Below, in pieces: positions 12,111-21,640 of a stretch of 64,000 bases of DNA. The translations under genes and the position numbers were made by a program. The stretch is from Adiantum capillus-veneris (Eukaryota > Streptophyta > Polypodiopsida > Polypodiales > Pteridaceae): assembly GCA_014529385.2 (NCBI GenBank), contig CM043944.1, forward strand, positions 175,297,740-175,361,739, in the 5' to 3' direction. Each line of letters opens with the position of its first letter. Within the stretch, counting starts at the first letter, position 1. Under the pieces are notes generated by a model, which saw nothing but the letters and a program-made list of their open reading frames with translations, was not told where the DNA came from and did no database searches.

Positions 12111-12519
12111 AAAAAATGGGCCTCGTAAGAAATGCCAGTTCAGCTTAGAGAGAGATAATAAAAAGTCCCTAATTTCATTTTTGATATTCACTTTCAAAAA
12201 AACTCGGATATCAGATTTGGGGGGTACGTTTATTAAAACTCTCAAAAAGTGTTCAGACAATGATTACATACGACGGCTCCGAATTGACCGCCGATTGTCT
12301 CAATCTTTTGGATTTTTCAAAACTAAGATTTGGCGCTCAACGAGGTGCATTGAATGTAATTCTTCTTCTCATTTTCGCGTCTCTCTTGCTTTTTGCCTGC
12401 GTGTAGTCTCCTCCTTTGATCTCTCTTCCATTTGCTTCACTCTTGCGCTCTCCTCTGTTTTGAGCTTTCTCATTCACCAAGTCATCTCAATGTCATTATC
12501 ATCTTCACATAGAACTTAG

Positions 12520-15261
12520 ATGAGGAGTCAAAACGATGTGTATCATATGCATATCGAACTGTCTAGAGAATACGAGCCCCTCCACAAGAAGAATAAGCAA
12601 GACATCCTTTCCGAAGCTTCAAAAGAGAACTTCAGATTTCAAGGTAAAAAAAGCGTCGATCTTTGGGTGGATGGCAGGGTATATCCTGAGCATCCTATCA
12701 CCAACTCAACTCAACCGTTCAGAAACATAACGTGATTGCTGAACTATGTAGGAGACGGTTATTCTGGTTTATATGGCTACACCAAGCATTTGGCGGCCAA
12801 AAGTGATATTTTTAAGCTTGAGAGAGACCTTGCACACAAAGAAAACTTTTGCTTGAAGCAAACTGTGACAGAGTGCGCTCAACAACTGAAAGGCAAGGAC
12901 GAAAGCATCATGCAGCTCACGTAGGATCTCAGAGAAAAAAACACTGTCTTGGGTCCTCGGTTAAGAGAACGACGCTTACGAGACATTGAACAACTGAAGG
13001 TTTGTTCTGGGGGTTTGAAGAAGAGGGTTAAAGCAATCAATTAAGATTATCATTCAAGCAGGTTTAATTCATCTTTACATTTTTAGTTTTATATCTTACT
13101 TTTCATATTTATGCTTAGATCGTTGTTACATCCTCAGTCAAATATTGACAGCAACACACCAACTTCTTCAATTCCTTATGGTCTCATACTAAAACGCAAA
13201 GATGTCGCCGGACTTTTGGACGATAAGCGCTACTGCAAGATTGTTGCTAAGCAACTTGACACTCTTTTGAAACAGAATCAACTCCAAACACGTGATGTTC
13301 AGTCAATTTTGGATGAAGCCGGAATATCCAACAAAGGTTATTCTGCAATTTTTAGGTATGTCTGGTGTTTGAATCAATTGTCTTCACCTGTCAAATCAAA
13401 TGTCTGCAATTTTTAGGTATATTGGATATGTGTAGCATTTGAAAACTTGAAAATAGTCCATTTACTTAATTTTCTGTTTACAGAACTATGCAGCAACAAA
13501 GTAAGAAGTTCAATCTCAAGCACACGTTGCTGCCAAATCCTTTCTCCATTCAAAAGACAAGACTGGAGGTCAACCAGGAAGTGCTTCGGACATTGGGCAC
13601 TCCTTTTCACATTGAAGCAATGTACAGATCGCCATCAGCAGAGGAAGTGGTCTATGACAAATACAATAATATATTTTATGATTTAGTAGCTTTGCATACA
13701 TATATTGTTCAATTGTTTGAGGTTTCTCAAGAGAAATGCAATGGAGTCTTGAAGTTTGTGCTTAAACTGGATGAGTGCGAGCTAGTGAAAGAGACAAAGG
13801 TTGAGCGTGTCACAATAACACTTATGAATAGAGCATTAGATGAAAACATTGATTCAGAAGACCCTAGAAACTTTAGCGTGCAATCCGAAAACAATATTTT
13901 CTTATTAGCCACATGCAAGGTTTGATATCAACAAGTTTTTGCTTTAAAAAATGGTTAGACATGTTTCATTTGATTGGTTTGGTTTTCCCATTTCAGGTGC
14001 CTGGAGAGAATTTTGATATTCTTAACTGGGTTTTCCATCAAACAAGTATTCCTGAAGTCATAAGCGAACAGAGAAATGGAAAAACACTCGATGTATTAGG
14101 CATGGGTTCATACACAGTAGAGTGGCATATGGCTGGAGATCTCAAAACCCTAAAGTGTATGTACAACATCTCAAAAGGAGCAACAAGTAAAAGCCCTTGT
14201 TTGTATTGCATGGGAGGAGTCATTGGTCTTGACAAAAGAAATTGGAGGAGAGCACCGGACAGGCACTTGCAAGACCTTAACTTCCGCCCAGTGTTGGATA
14301 TTCCACTATCCAGAGTACATATTTGCACGATGCATGCACTCTGCAGAATCATTGAGAAACTTATGTTTCTGTACATTTGTTTTGCTTGGACCACTCGGCG
14401 AGCATCAACAAAACAAAGGGCTATATTATCATTGGAAACAGTTTTCTCAGATATGGGCTTGCATGGAGGACATGTGAAAATAGAGCAGGACGAGAAGAGG
14501 TCTAAGAATGGTCGAGATGTGCCAAAGAAGTTGTCTATTGGCGGTGTGAAAGCCCGTCTCTTCTTGTCGATGCCAACAAGTGGCAGACAACGCAAAAGCC
14601 AAAGTGCTCAGGAAAGGTTGACATTGAGATACAACCGGTGGAGAAACCTGCACAATGCAGTGGTTGACCACGCAGACAATGGTGCAGCAAGGACTCGCAA
14701 AGCGAATGTGTGGAAAAGTTTGGATTCCATATTCAAATTTTGTGAGCTCAATACTTGGAGAGATACTGACTATACATTGTTTCAAGACGCTCTGGAGACC
14801 TTCCACAGGTCTTTCATAGCTGCATGGACAAATCAACACATAACTCATTACATGGTATATTAATTTATTTGATAAAATTGTGATTATATATTTACATATA
14901 AACAATAGGCTGGTTTTTTTTGTAGCATATCATATGCAACCACATGCCTTGGTTTGCTAGGCAGTATGGTAGCTTGGCTATATGGTCTACACAAGGTATG
15001 GAGAAAACTCACTACCAAGCCCGTACTGGCTATTTCAGCCACACTCGTCACGGAGGTGGTGCAAACAAAGCCAACAGTTTGGAGGAACTACATCAATGGA
15101 CTTATTGAAAACTTATGCATAGAACACACCGAAAGGAATGTGTCAAAGACAGTCAGATTGGCCAAGCAATGAGATTAGTAAGCAAACGACGGAAGAAGGA
15201 AATATGGGAGGCATCTTCTGCGGCATCGCGTCCACAGCCACAAGAGACATTTCTTCAGTAG
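12520..15261 (+). pseudogene. Spliced DDE-type transposase of the 12-21 kb transposon (nonsense-mutated)
   Basis: Exon pieces: 12520-about 13000 (N-terminal module with KKSVDLWVDGRVYP, then a coiled coil), about 13118-13353, 13483-13919, 13997-14854 and 14926-15261. GT-AG junctions keep frame at 13353/13483, 13919/13997 and 14854/14926. Candidate catalytic residues: Asp in VLKLDECEL, Asp in MAGDLKTLKCMYN with nearby CLYCM and HICTMHALCR, and Glu in WSTQGMEKTHYQARTGYF. This layout (acid-GDLK-CxxC-H-Glu) looks like an RNase H-fold transposase of the broad Zisupton/KDZ-like type, but I cannot assign the family. In-frame stops at 12733 (TGA), 12922 (TAG) and 15106 (TGA) each fit a C-to-T change. 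The frame continues sensibly past each. The homologue at 47.5-49.2 kb supports the gene model. Confidence 0.75.
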
Positions 15262-16699
15262 GCAGATGCGCAATTGGTTGTTTATTGTGAAACATAGCAT
15301 GCTTGTCATACTCTAGTAATTGCGCAGGGTTAGTGATTCCGCATGCCAAACCATATGCTGCTTGGGTCAAAAAATAGAGACTACGCAAACCATACATTCC
15401 TGGCCCTTGGCCAAACATATACAATGCGGCCTTTTTTTTTCTAAAAGCATTATTTTATCTGCGTTCCACCTGATGACGGCCCCTCCTAAATATCTTGAAA
15501 GTGTCTTCAACGTCATCAAGGGTAGCTCAGCGTTGTCATTGGAGAAGGACGAATGGAAGACCAAAAAACTCGGATACTTAAGATTCTTTAAGTATTGGCC
15601 GAGAGAGGAATTCTTCCCTAATTCTCCCATGCCTTGTCCACGAGGGCGAGGAATGAAGGTATCATCATAGACCACCAACTGCAACAAATTAAAGTTATGA
15701 AATGAGATAAGTAGAAATCAAAAAGGTAAGGCAAATAAAAAAAGATTACCTTCTGGTTTTCATCTTCCTCAAGTAAGTCCTCATTCCATAGGTTGATGCC
15801 GCCCTGACCTCCAGTGGGCGCATTGGAGGTTGAGGCCAAAGATGATGAAGAAGTGCTTGCCTTACCCATTTCTTCAATCCCTAGCTTTTTTTGCACTTCC
15901 ATGAACTCCTTTTCTGTTGGAAGCGTGCGCTCATACCTAGCAACATCATTGTAAATCATCACAAGTGCACTTGCGGGGTCAACGAACTCATCGTCATTTA
16001 CATGGGCATCTATAACAGAATACTTGTCGTGCTCAGGGTCAATGACAACATCATCCTCTTTGAGATTCTGTGCCACAATGGCAAGGCAATAGTCCCCTCG
16101 AAGGTCAAAAAGCTCCATAATGTCGTTAAGCAAGACATACTGCAAATCACCAATAGGTATGATAGGTAGAACACTAGTAGGCAAAGCACCCTCCGGAAGC
16201 TGCACTCCCTTTGAAACCTAGAAGGCAAGGCTTCCCCGAGACTTGGGCTCTTGACCCTCCCCAGTCTGATTCTCTAGCGAGGCCTCTGCAGCATCAGCAT
16301 GCTCATCCAAAATTAAATGCAAATATAAAATAAAACCTGCATAATATTCAGCCACTTGACACTTGCGGTTATGAAGTGTACACTTGTGGTCTGTTATCCG
16401 CAAGTGCACTGGCAGCTTAAGGCAACTCCTAGAAAATATGTGTTTCTTGGAGGAGTCCGAATTGATATCCTTCATGTGAACAAAACGAACTCCTTGTATC
16501 TTGACAATGCCACCAGACGTTTGCTGCTGGTAGGTCTGCTCAAAACCTGATAGGTAATGTTGCGCGGAGACAATCCACTCATGCAAAGAAAAATCTGGAT
16601 TGAACATCGGCATGATCTCTGTCTCACGCTGCTGAAGCCTTGGGGGGCATCCTCAGAGCAAGGCACTTTCTCCTCTGCTTCAACATTGAAGGGGTACAT
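15143..16699 (-). pseudogene. Unknown spliced gene 1 of the 12-21 kb transposon
   Basis: Exon 1 runs 16699-15750 and exon 2 15678-15143, with a 71-bp GT-AG intron that keeps frame (NQK/LVVYDD). The model gives roughly 495 residues. Breaks are a one-base change in a C-run near 16645 (joining MYPFNVEAEEK to RLQQRETEIMPMF), a TAG at 16218-16220 compatible with CAG-to-TAG, and a one-base change in an A-run near 15435. Visible features: HEWIVSAQHYLSGFEQ, several Cys/His, an acidic segment, a Ser/Ala/Thr-rich stretch, then PRPRGQGMGELGKNSS and YMFGQGPGMYGLRSLYFLTQ. No family recognised. It is tail-to-tail with the transposase, overlapping by about 120 bp, and shares its upstream region with the H3-like gene. 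Confidence 0.6.
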
Positions 16700-17703
16700 A
16701 ACGGAAATTCAAAAGCGAAGATAGACGAGAGAGCACAACATCCAAACAAAGGGGGAGCAAGTCATATTTATAGGACTCCCGAGGACAATGATGACATCGA
16801 TTGACGTGCATCATGAGGCCGGCGTGCATCATGTAGTCGCCGTGATGATTACGCCACGTGTCAGCCATCGTTGAACGGTCGCGCCACAACGCGAAATTGG
16901 TGCCGCCACACAAAAAAAGCACCGCTATCGTGTTTTGGCGCGACAACTTGTTGTCGCGTCATAACGCGATACGGCCAGTCAAGAGTACTGCGGTCCGCCT
17001 CCTCGCGTTCTGCCGCGATGCCTTTTTTGTCGTGCCACGCATGCATCATGTGATTATTATGCCATGTGTCAGATGTCGTGGAACGGTCGCGCGACAACGC
17101 GAAATGGGTGCCGCTGCTATACAAAAGCACCGCGATTGCGTTCTGGCGCGATAGCCAGTTGTCGCGTCATAACGCGATACGACCAGTGCAGAGTATTCTG
17201 GCCCGCCTCCTCGCGTTGTGCCGCGATGCCTTTTTTGTCGCGCCACGCATGCATCATGCGATTATTATGCCACGTGTCAGACGCCGTGGAACGGTCGCGC
17301 GACAACGCGAAATGGGTGCCGCCGCTATACAAAAGCACCGCGATCGCATTCTGGCGCAACAGCCAGTTGTCGCGTCATAACGCGATACGACCAGTGAAGA
17401 GTATTCTGGTCCATCTCCTCGCGTTGTGTCGCGACATACCATTGTTGCTAGGGAAACCCGTTGGGGCGCTTTTGTCCTGATGTGCCACATGGCGCGTAAT
17501 CATTATGCTCGCACGCTTCCCGTCATACCTCGCGATGTCATGATTAATGTAGCCGCCTATTCTCATTATACTTATTCCGCTAATATAAACACCCCCCCCC
17601 CCCGGTTTTTTTCTCACCGTTTTTTCCGAAGTGTCTCTAGTCACTCTGCCTTTTTACCCACATCCAGATTTCCATATTTCCTCGCATTCTCCTCGTTCAG
17701 GTC
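16700..17703. promoter_or_regulatory. Divergent intergenic/promoter region between unknown gene 1 and the H3-like gene
   Basis: About 1 kb separates the minus-strand start at 16699 from the H3 ATG at 17704. It contains 208-bp tandem repeats, unusually rich in CG for this window, followed by a TATA-like AATATAAAC at about 17580, a C-run, and a T-rich leader. This looks like a bidirectional promoter. That role is inference. Confidence 0.55.
16861..17453. repeat. 2.85 copies of a 208-bp CpG-rich tandem repeat
   Basis: Units start at 16861, 17069 and 17277, each opening with TCAG and containing GTCGCGTCATAACGCGATAC and a GCATGCATCATG block. The last unit is cut short at about 17453. Units 2 and 3 are closer to each other than to unit 1. 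Part of the unit (GCATCATG...CCACGTG) also precedes 16861. Each unit has several CGCG-containing inverted motifs. Long open frames on both strands here are by-products of the repeat. Confidence 0.92.
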
Positions 17704-18312
17704 ATGGCCCGCACAAAGCAAACAGCAAGGAAGGTTTATCCTGGCCAGTTTGTTCCGCAGGGCCAGGCTAGCTCGTCTACTATGCAACCGTCAACATCAC
17801 ATGTGATTCAGGGGAAGACCATGCCGCAGTTACGCCCAACAATGCGAAGAAGAAGATACGAGCAGAATAGGAGCGTTCTACTCAAACTTCGTAAGCTCCA
17901 AAAGCACATTTCATTGGCAATACCTAAACTGCCATTCCAGAGAGTAGTTCGCGAGATTTGCGAGCAAAACAACCTGAATTTCCGGTGGTCTCGAAGTGCA
18001 ATGGGGTGCTTGCACGAGGCCGTCGAGGATTTTTTTGTAGAGCTTTTCCAGGACGGCTACATTCTCTCGGCCCACGCCCATAGGACAACATTGATGCCGC
18101 GAGACGTCAACACACTTCGCCTTCTCAGGTTTAGGTATGACAAAACAATACCGCCTGCTGGTATTTCAGACCGAAAGATGGACACTATTCTCAGAATACC
18201 ACCTATTGACAAGGTCAAAGTTCATGAAGTGTCTACACAAATGCATCGATACAGCACCCGTCTCAACACCGAGCGGGACACAACAGAAGACGATAGTGAG
18301 AGATTGGAGTAG
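17704..18312 (+). CDS. Histone H3-like (CenH3-like) protein encoded in a DNA transposon
   Basis: Intronless 202-residue ORF, ATG at 17704. Residues 1-10 are MARTKQTARK, identical to canonical H3 through Lys9 including Lys4. Residues 11-49 have lost the rest of the H3 tail and are Gln/Ser-rich. The histone fold starts near residue 50. PKLPFQRVVREI (74-85) is H3 helix 1, FRWSRSAM (93-100) has Trp where canonical H3 has Phe (a CenH3 trait), ELFQDGYILSAHAHRTTL (113-130) and MPRDV (131-135) cover helix 2, loop 2 and the start of helix 3. Loop 1 is of canonical length, not extended as in many CenH3s. About 55 extra C-terminal residues are unlike any H3 I know. The frame is open and start-to-stop intact, while neighbouring transposon genes carry nonsense codons. 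Likely nuclear, chromatin-binding; function inferred only. Confidence 0.9.
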   Translation: MARTKQTARKVYPGQFVPQGQASSSTMQPSTSHVIQGKTMPQLRPTMRRRRYEQNRSVLLKLRKLQKHISLAIPKLPFQRVVREICEQNNLNFRWSRSAMGCLHEAVEDFFVELFQDGYILSAHAHRTTLMPRDVNTLRLLRFRYDKTIPPAGISDRKMDTILRIPPIDKVKVHEVSTQMHRYSTRLNTERDTTEDDSERLE

Positions 18313-18324
18313 TTACACCTTGAG

Positions 18325-19723
18325 ATGATGGAGGAACAAATGGCAGATGCCATCAGCGACGCCAACGCTGATGATTTGTCATTGCTGTTTCTCTACTTCC
18401 ATGTTGGCCAACCTGTGTGGAGACGCATTCTGTATTTTCCTTATCACCCCCAGGAGATTGCAATTTATAGAACTGGACGAGGGAACTCACAGACTCAATC
18501 ATCAATTGCTTGCTTTGGTGCATGCTATTCTTTTTTTCACAATAAATTCTTTTAATATATTCAATTTTGTATGACACGAATTTCTTTACAGTTTTGTAGT
18601 TTCAAATTTGCCTTGGAATATGCAAGATGATGTCGTTGTCCTTGACTCGAACCTCTCGGTCGTTTTGACGTCCGAGGATACATCTTTAGTGGAAGTAGTT
18701 GATTGGTTCCAGTCAGTGAACATGGATACGGCAAAATTTTTTGTTCTTACTTATTATGAAGGGTACGCAATGTTTTCAATAGTGAAATTATTTTATCTTG
18801 AACTCTAATTTATTGTGATGACATATGTTTTGCTTATGTTTATTTGTAACAGATCTCATTGGAGTCTTGTTCTCTTAGACCTTGAACGAAACCGGTGCTA
18901 CCTTGCTAATTCATCCCATGGATTTCATGGTGAAGTACGTAGGTAAGAGGTTTTGTATTTTATTCGACATCGCATAGAATTTTGTTAAAAGTTGTTTATG
19001 AAATTTAATTGTATTTTCCACAGATCTGTTCGAAAGCTTGTGTCTACTCTTGAAGTTTTAACGCAAGAGCAGATATATGAGAATCTTACGATTATTAGTT
19101 GCAAAGTCCCTAAGCAGGATGATGCCTACTCTTGTGGATGGAGGGTCTTATTCAATGCAGAAATTTTGTTAGGGGTCATGCTTGATGGAAGTCGTAGAAG
19201 TGTAAGCATTTGACACTCATTTATAGATTTGTATTTTAATAAGTTAGTAGCTATGTTAATAAACATGATATTCTTAACGCAGGTAAGAAATTTGGCAGAT
19301 TATTCAAAGGCTGATGTTTCTTCGTTTAGAAACAGAATGATTGAAAACTTGATCAATTGCGCGACCATGCGTCCAGACGGAGCACGTGATGCTTTTATCC
19401 CACCAGCACCAAGGCCCGCGCCTAGGCCTCCGCCGACAAGATACCCCGTGTCTGCCACATCAACACAAGCACATATCAATATCTCCCGAGATGTCTCCCC
19501 AACCCAAGCTCCCACCAGCTCTCGTCCCGAAGAAACAGCTCCAAAACCCTCAAACCCCCCACCCAGCACCTCTCCTGCTCATGAAGCAGCTCCAGAGCCC
19601 CCAAACCCCCCACCCAGCAGCTCTCCTACTCATGAAGCAACTCCAGAGCCTCCAAACCCCCAAGCCACCACCTCTCCTCAACCTCAACCAATAGCCCCCA
19701 CATCACCGCACGCACAAGATTAG
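18325..19723 (+). CDS. Ulp1/SENP-like cysteine protease (C48 family) of the transposon
   Basis: Six exons fit: 18325-18414, 18471-18517, 18592-18762, 18853-18942, 19024-19201, 19283-19723. All introns are GT-AG, lengths sum to 1,017 nt, and the product is 338 residues; the first intron (56 bp) is the least certain. Ulp1 features in order: NWTRELTDSIINCLL (substrate-groove helix), SHWSLVLLDLE with the catalytic His, CYLANSS where the acid is usually Asp but is Asn here, and KQDDAYSCGWRV with the Gln and catalytic Cys. Ulp1 proteases cut SUMO or related ubiquitin-like tags, and plant transposons of several superfamilies carry them. The C-terminal 100 residues are Pro-rich with repeated EPPNPP units. 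The start lies 13 bp after the H3 stop; splicing from inside the H3 ORF to give a fusion is possible but not shown. Confidence 0.82.
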
Positions 19724-20096
19724 AAAGATATTATGAAATGTACTTTTGACAAATTGATTATAAGCAGTGGATCGAAATTTGACTTTTGTTTTGATTATGG
19801 TTCAAAGTTTACAAAATGTTAAGTACAGTTTTTCAAAAAAATGAGAGAGTGAGGATCCAATGGTGTTTGGTAATGTAGAGAGCTGCCTTTGCCGAGTAAT
19901 CTTTGAGAATAGTATTTGAATCATTGTGTAAAGTTAGTTCACTATTTCAAGTCTGTCGCTGGTAATCTGTGCACAAAGAGTCGTTTTTTCTTGTCTGTGA
20001 GGTACCTGCAATGCAACGTACGCGATAAGACATTGGGATACATGAGCACGATACAGACATCAACGTATAAAAGTAATACATGTAGCTTAGTACCTT
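19724..20096. other. Non-coding 3' region between convergent Ulp1-like gene and unknown gene 2
   Basis: AT-rich, about 370 bp, no gene seen. It should hold the 3' untranslated ends of two convergent genes; no clear polyadenylation signal stands out. Confidence 0.5.
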
Positions 20097-21568
20097 TCAC
20101 ATGTTACACTTGAAAACAAATTTTGAAGGCAAATTGAGATCGGACTCATTTAACAGATCCTCTCGAACCTGTCTTAAAGTGACATTTGATCTAACCACAA
20201 CAACTGTAAGCAAATAATTTGAAAACCATATCTCGATGGACATCAAGGGATTAAAAGCATCGTCACTTAAATCTTGATCCATAGCTACCAACTGACCATT
20301 CACTCGATGCCACCTCATGTAGTAGAAAGAAACTATAAAATTCTGTGATGCTATCATACACTTGCACACAACCGAGCGCTTGTCAACTTTGCACAAAATG
20401 CCTTCAGAATCAGTGACATCCCAAGTATCATCCAAAAAATCAAGGCAAGTTTGGGATTTGCAGATGAACATGGTTTCTGTTTTTCTAACCTCCTCATCGT
20501 GGAAGAAATCTATAAAGACATGTAATGGCATAAATAGACTGACTCGTACTTGCCTGCTTGCAATGTTTGGTTGCAAACACTTCAAAATTTCCTGATGAAG
20601 CTTGAGTTTAAAACACTCAGAGGTTTCTGAAGTTGGAACTGGCTACTTTGGGGAATCTTGTTGGGGAAGAGGGAAAGGTTTCAAAGTGCCAAATCCATGG
20701 ACAGAGCAAGGGGCGTTGTAAAAGTAGTCGTAAAAGAAAACTCCCCTCTCTGCGAGAGCTCTTCTTGCACTAGTTCTGTACATAAGTTCTCCCACCGAAG
20801 CATGAAAAGCATCAAAAATACCAATTATGCACTCAACTGGTTGCCAGTCTTCTTTGTTAGAAGGATAAATATCTGCAAAAACAAAAGATAAGAGAATGAT
20901 CACAAGAAATAGTCAACAAAATAACTTGAAAGATCTTTAAAAACATTTTAGCAATATAGTAGTCACACAGTTTGGTCTATGAGCAGGAAACCCCAAAGGT
21001 GATTGTTGTAGTCATAATTCGGAGTGCATATATGCATGCTCAATGAGCACCTCTTTCATTGTCTTTCCCGTTTGAGACAAGCGAAAATCTTCCACATGTC
21101 CTTTGTAGATGTTGATGAATTCATTTGACATCCGTTTTCTTCTTCTTGTTTGAAGCACAACCCAACTACCAATGGTGACTGTGGTAGACATCCAGCGACC
21201 ATGGTCTAAGTCAAAGCTGTTGAATAGGTCCACATATTTAACAGAGGCGGATGGTCGTCGTGGTCGTCTTCCTTCCATCTCTGCTTCTATTAGCTGTGAA
21301 GTGACACTACGCAAAAACGATAAAAGAAAAGAGGCTCACTAGTTTACACAAGAAGTAGTAGCTTGAAAAGTGTTCATCAAAAGACGTGCCTCATTGAATG
21401 TGAGTTATGGCACATTCGGGGTTCGTCGTCCATGGCAGGATAATAATTTGCATAAATCGCGTCGTATCTTCTTATTGAGATCTTTTTAACAGAAAAAACT
21501 CTTTTTTGAAAACGCACAAATTTGAGATAAAAATCAAATAAATTGGAGCTACCGTTGTGGTGACTCAA
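20097..21568 (-). pseudogene. Unknown spliced gene 2 of the 12-21 kb transposon
   Basis: Open pieces on the minus strand: 21568-21377 (ATG, MSHHNGSSNLFDFYLKFVRF), about 21314-21012 (DLDHGRWMSTTVTIGSWVVL), and 20875-20097. The last begins after a TTTGCAG acceptor and carries one in-frame TAG at 20643, compatible with CAG-to-TAG; beyond it the frame resumes at once. The last exon ends with NVTLRQVREDLLNESDLNLP and KFVFKC, which resembles a small ubiquitin-like-fold motif seen in multidomain proteins, but I cannot name it. The start lies 50 bp inside the right inverted repeat, so this gene probably reads inward from a terminal promoter. Exon borders between the first two pieces are uncertain. 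Confidence 0.5.
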
Positions 21569-21620
21569 ACTCTATTGGTCGAACAACATTCTCTCTCTAA
21601 CGCCAAAAAGTCCTTTTTTG

Positions 21621-21640
21621 AGTCCAAACTTTTCCTAATG
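21621..21640 (-). repeat. Right terminal inverted repeat of the 9.55-kb transposon
   Basis: Exact reverse complement of 12091-12110. Immediately to its right the gag/linker frame of Ty3 element A resumes. Confidence 0.9.

Larger units (their letters stand above)
12091..21640 (+). mobile_element. Autonomous-type DNA transposon with DDE transposase, H3-like histone and Ulp1 protease
   Basis: The left end reads CATTAGGAAAAGTTTGGACT (12091-12110), and the exact reverse complement closes the element at 21621-21640, so it has at least 20-bp perfect terminal inverted repeats. Next to them A-rich similarity continues for some ten more bases. It sits inside Ty3 element A. Minus-strand A reads QDQKII up to 21641 and resumes IIEQPVRE at 12090, in frame. 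A 3-bp duplication ATG (12088-12090 and 21638-21640) is possible if the ends are asymmetric; otherwise no duplication is visible. Inside are five genes: transposase (+), unknown gene 1 (-), H3-like (+), Ulp1-like (+), unknown gene 2 (-). A second decayed copy starts at 46977. Confidence 0.85.

Noticed and set aside
16858-17644. Several long ORFs on both strands in 16.8-17.6 kb
   Set aside because: They come from the CpG-rich 208-bp repeats, where stops are rare in all frames; the translations just repeat the unit.
17704-18312. Ordinary host histone H3 or host CenH3 gene
   Set aside because: It lies between transposon ends beside transposon genes, lacks most H3 tail residues, and has a long C-terminal extension. 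Host origin by capture remains likely.
12091-21640. Firm assignment of the transposon to KDZ/Zisupton
   Set aside because: The motif order looks similar, but the expected 8-bp target duplication is absent and I cannot run a profile search.
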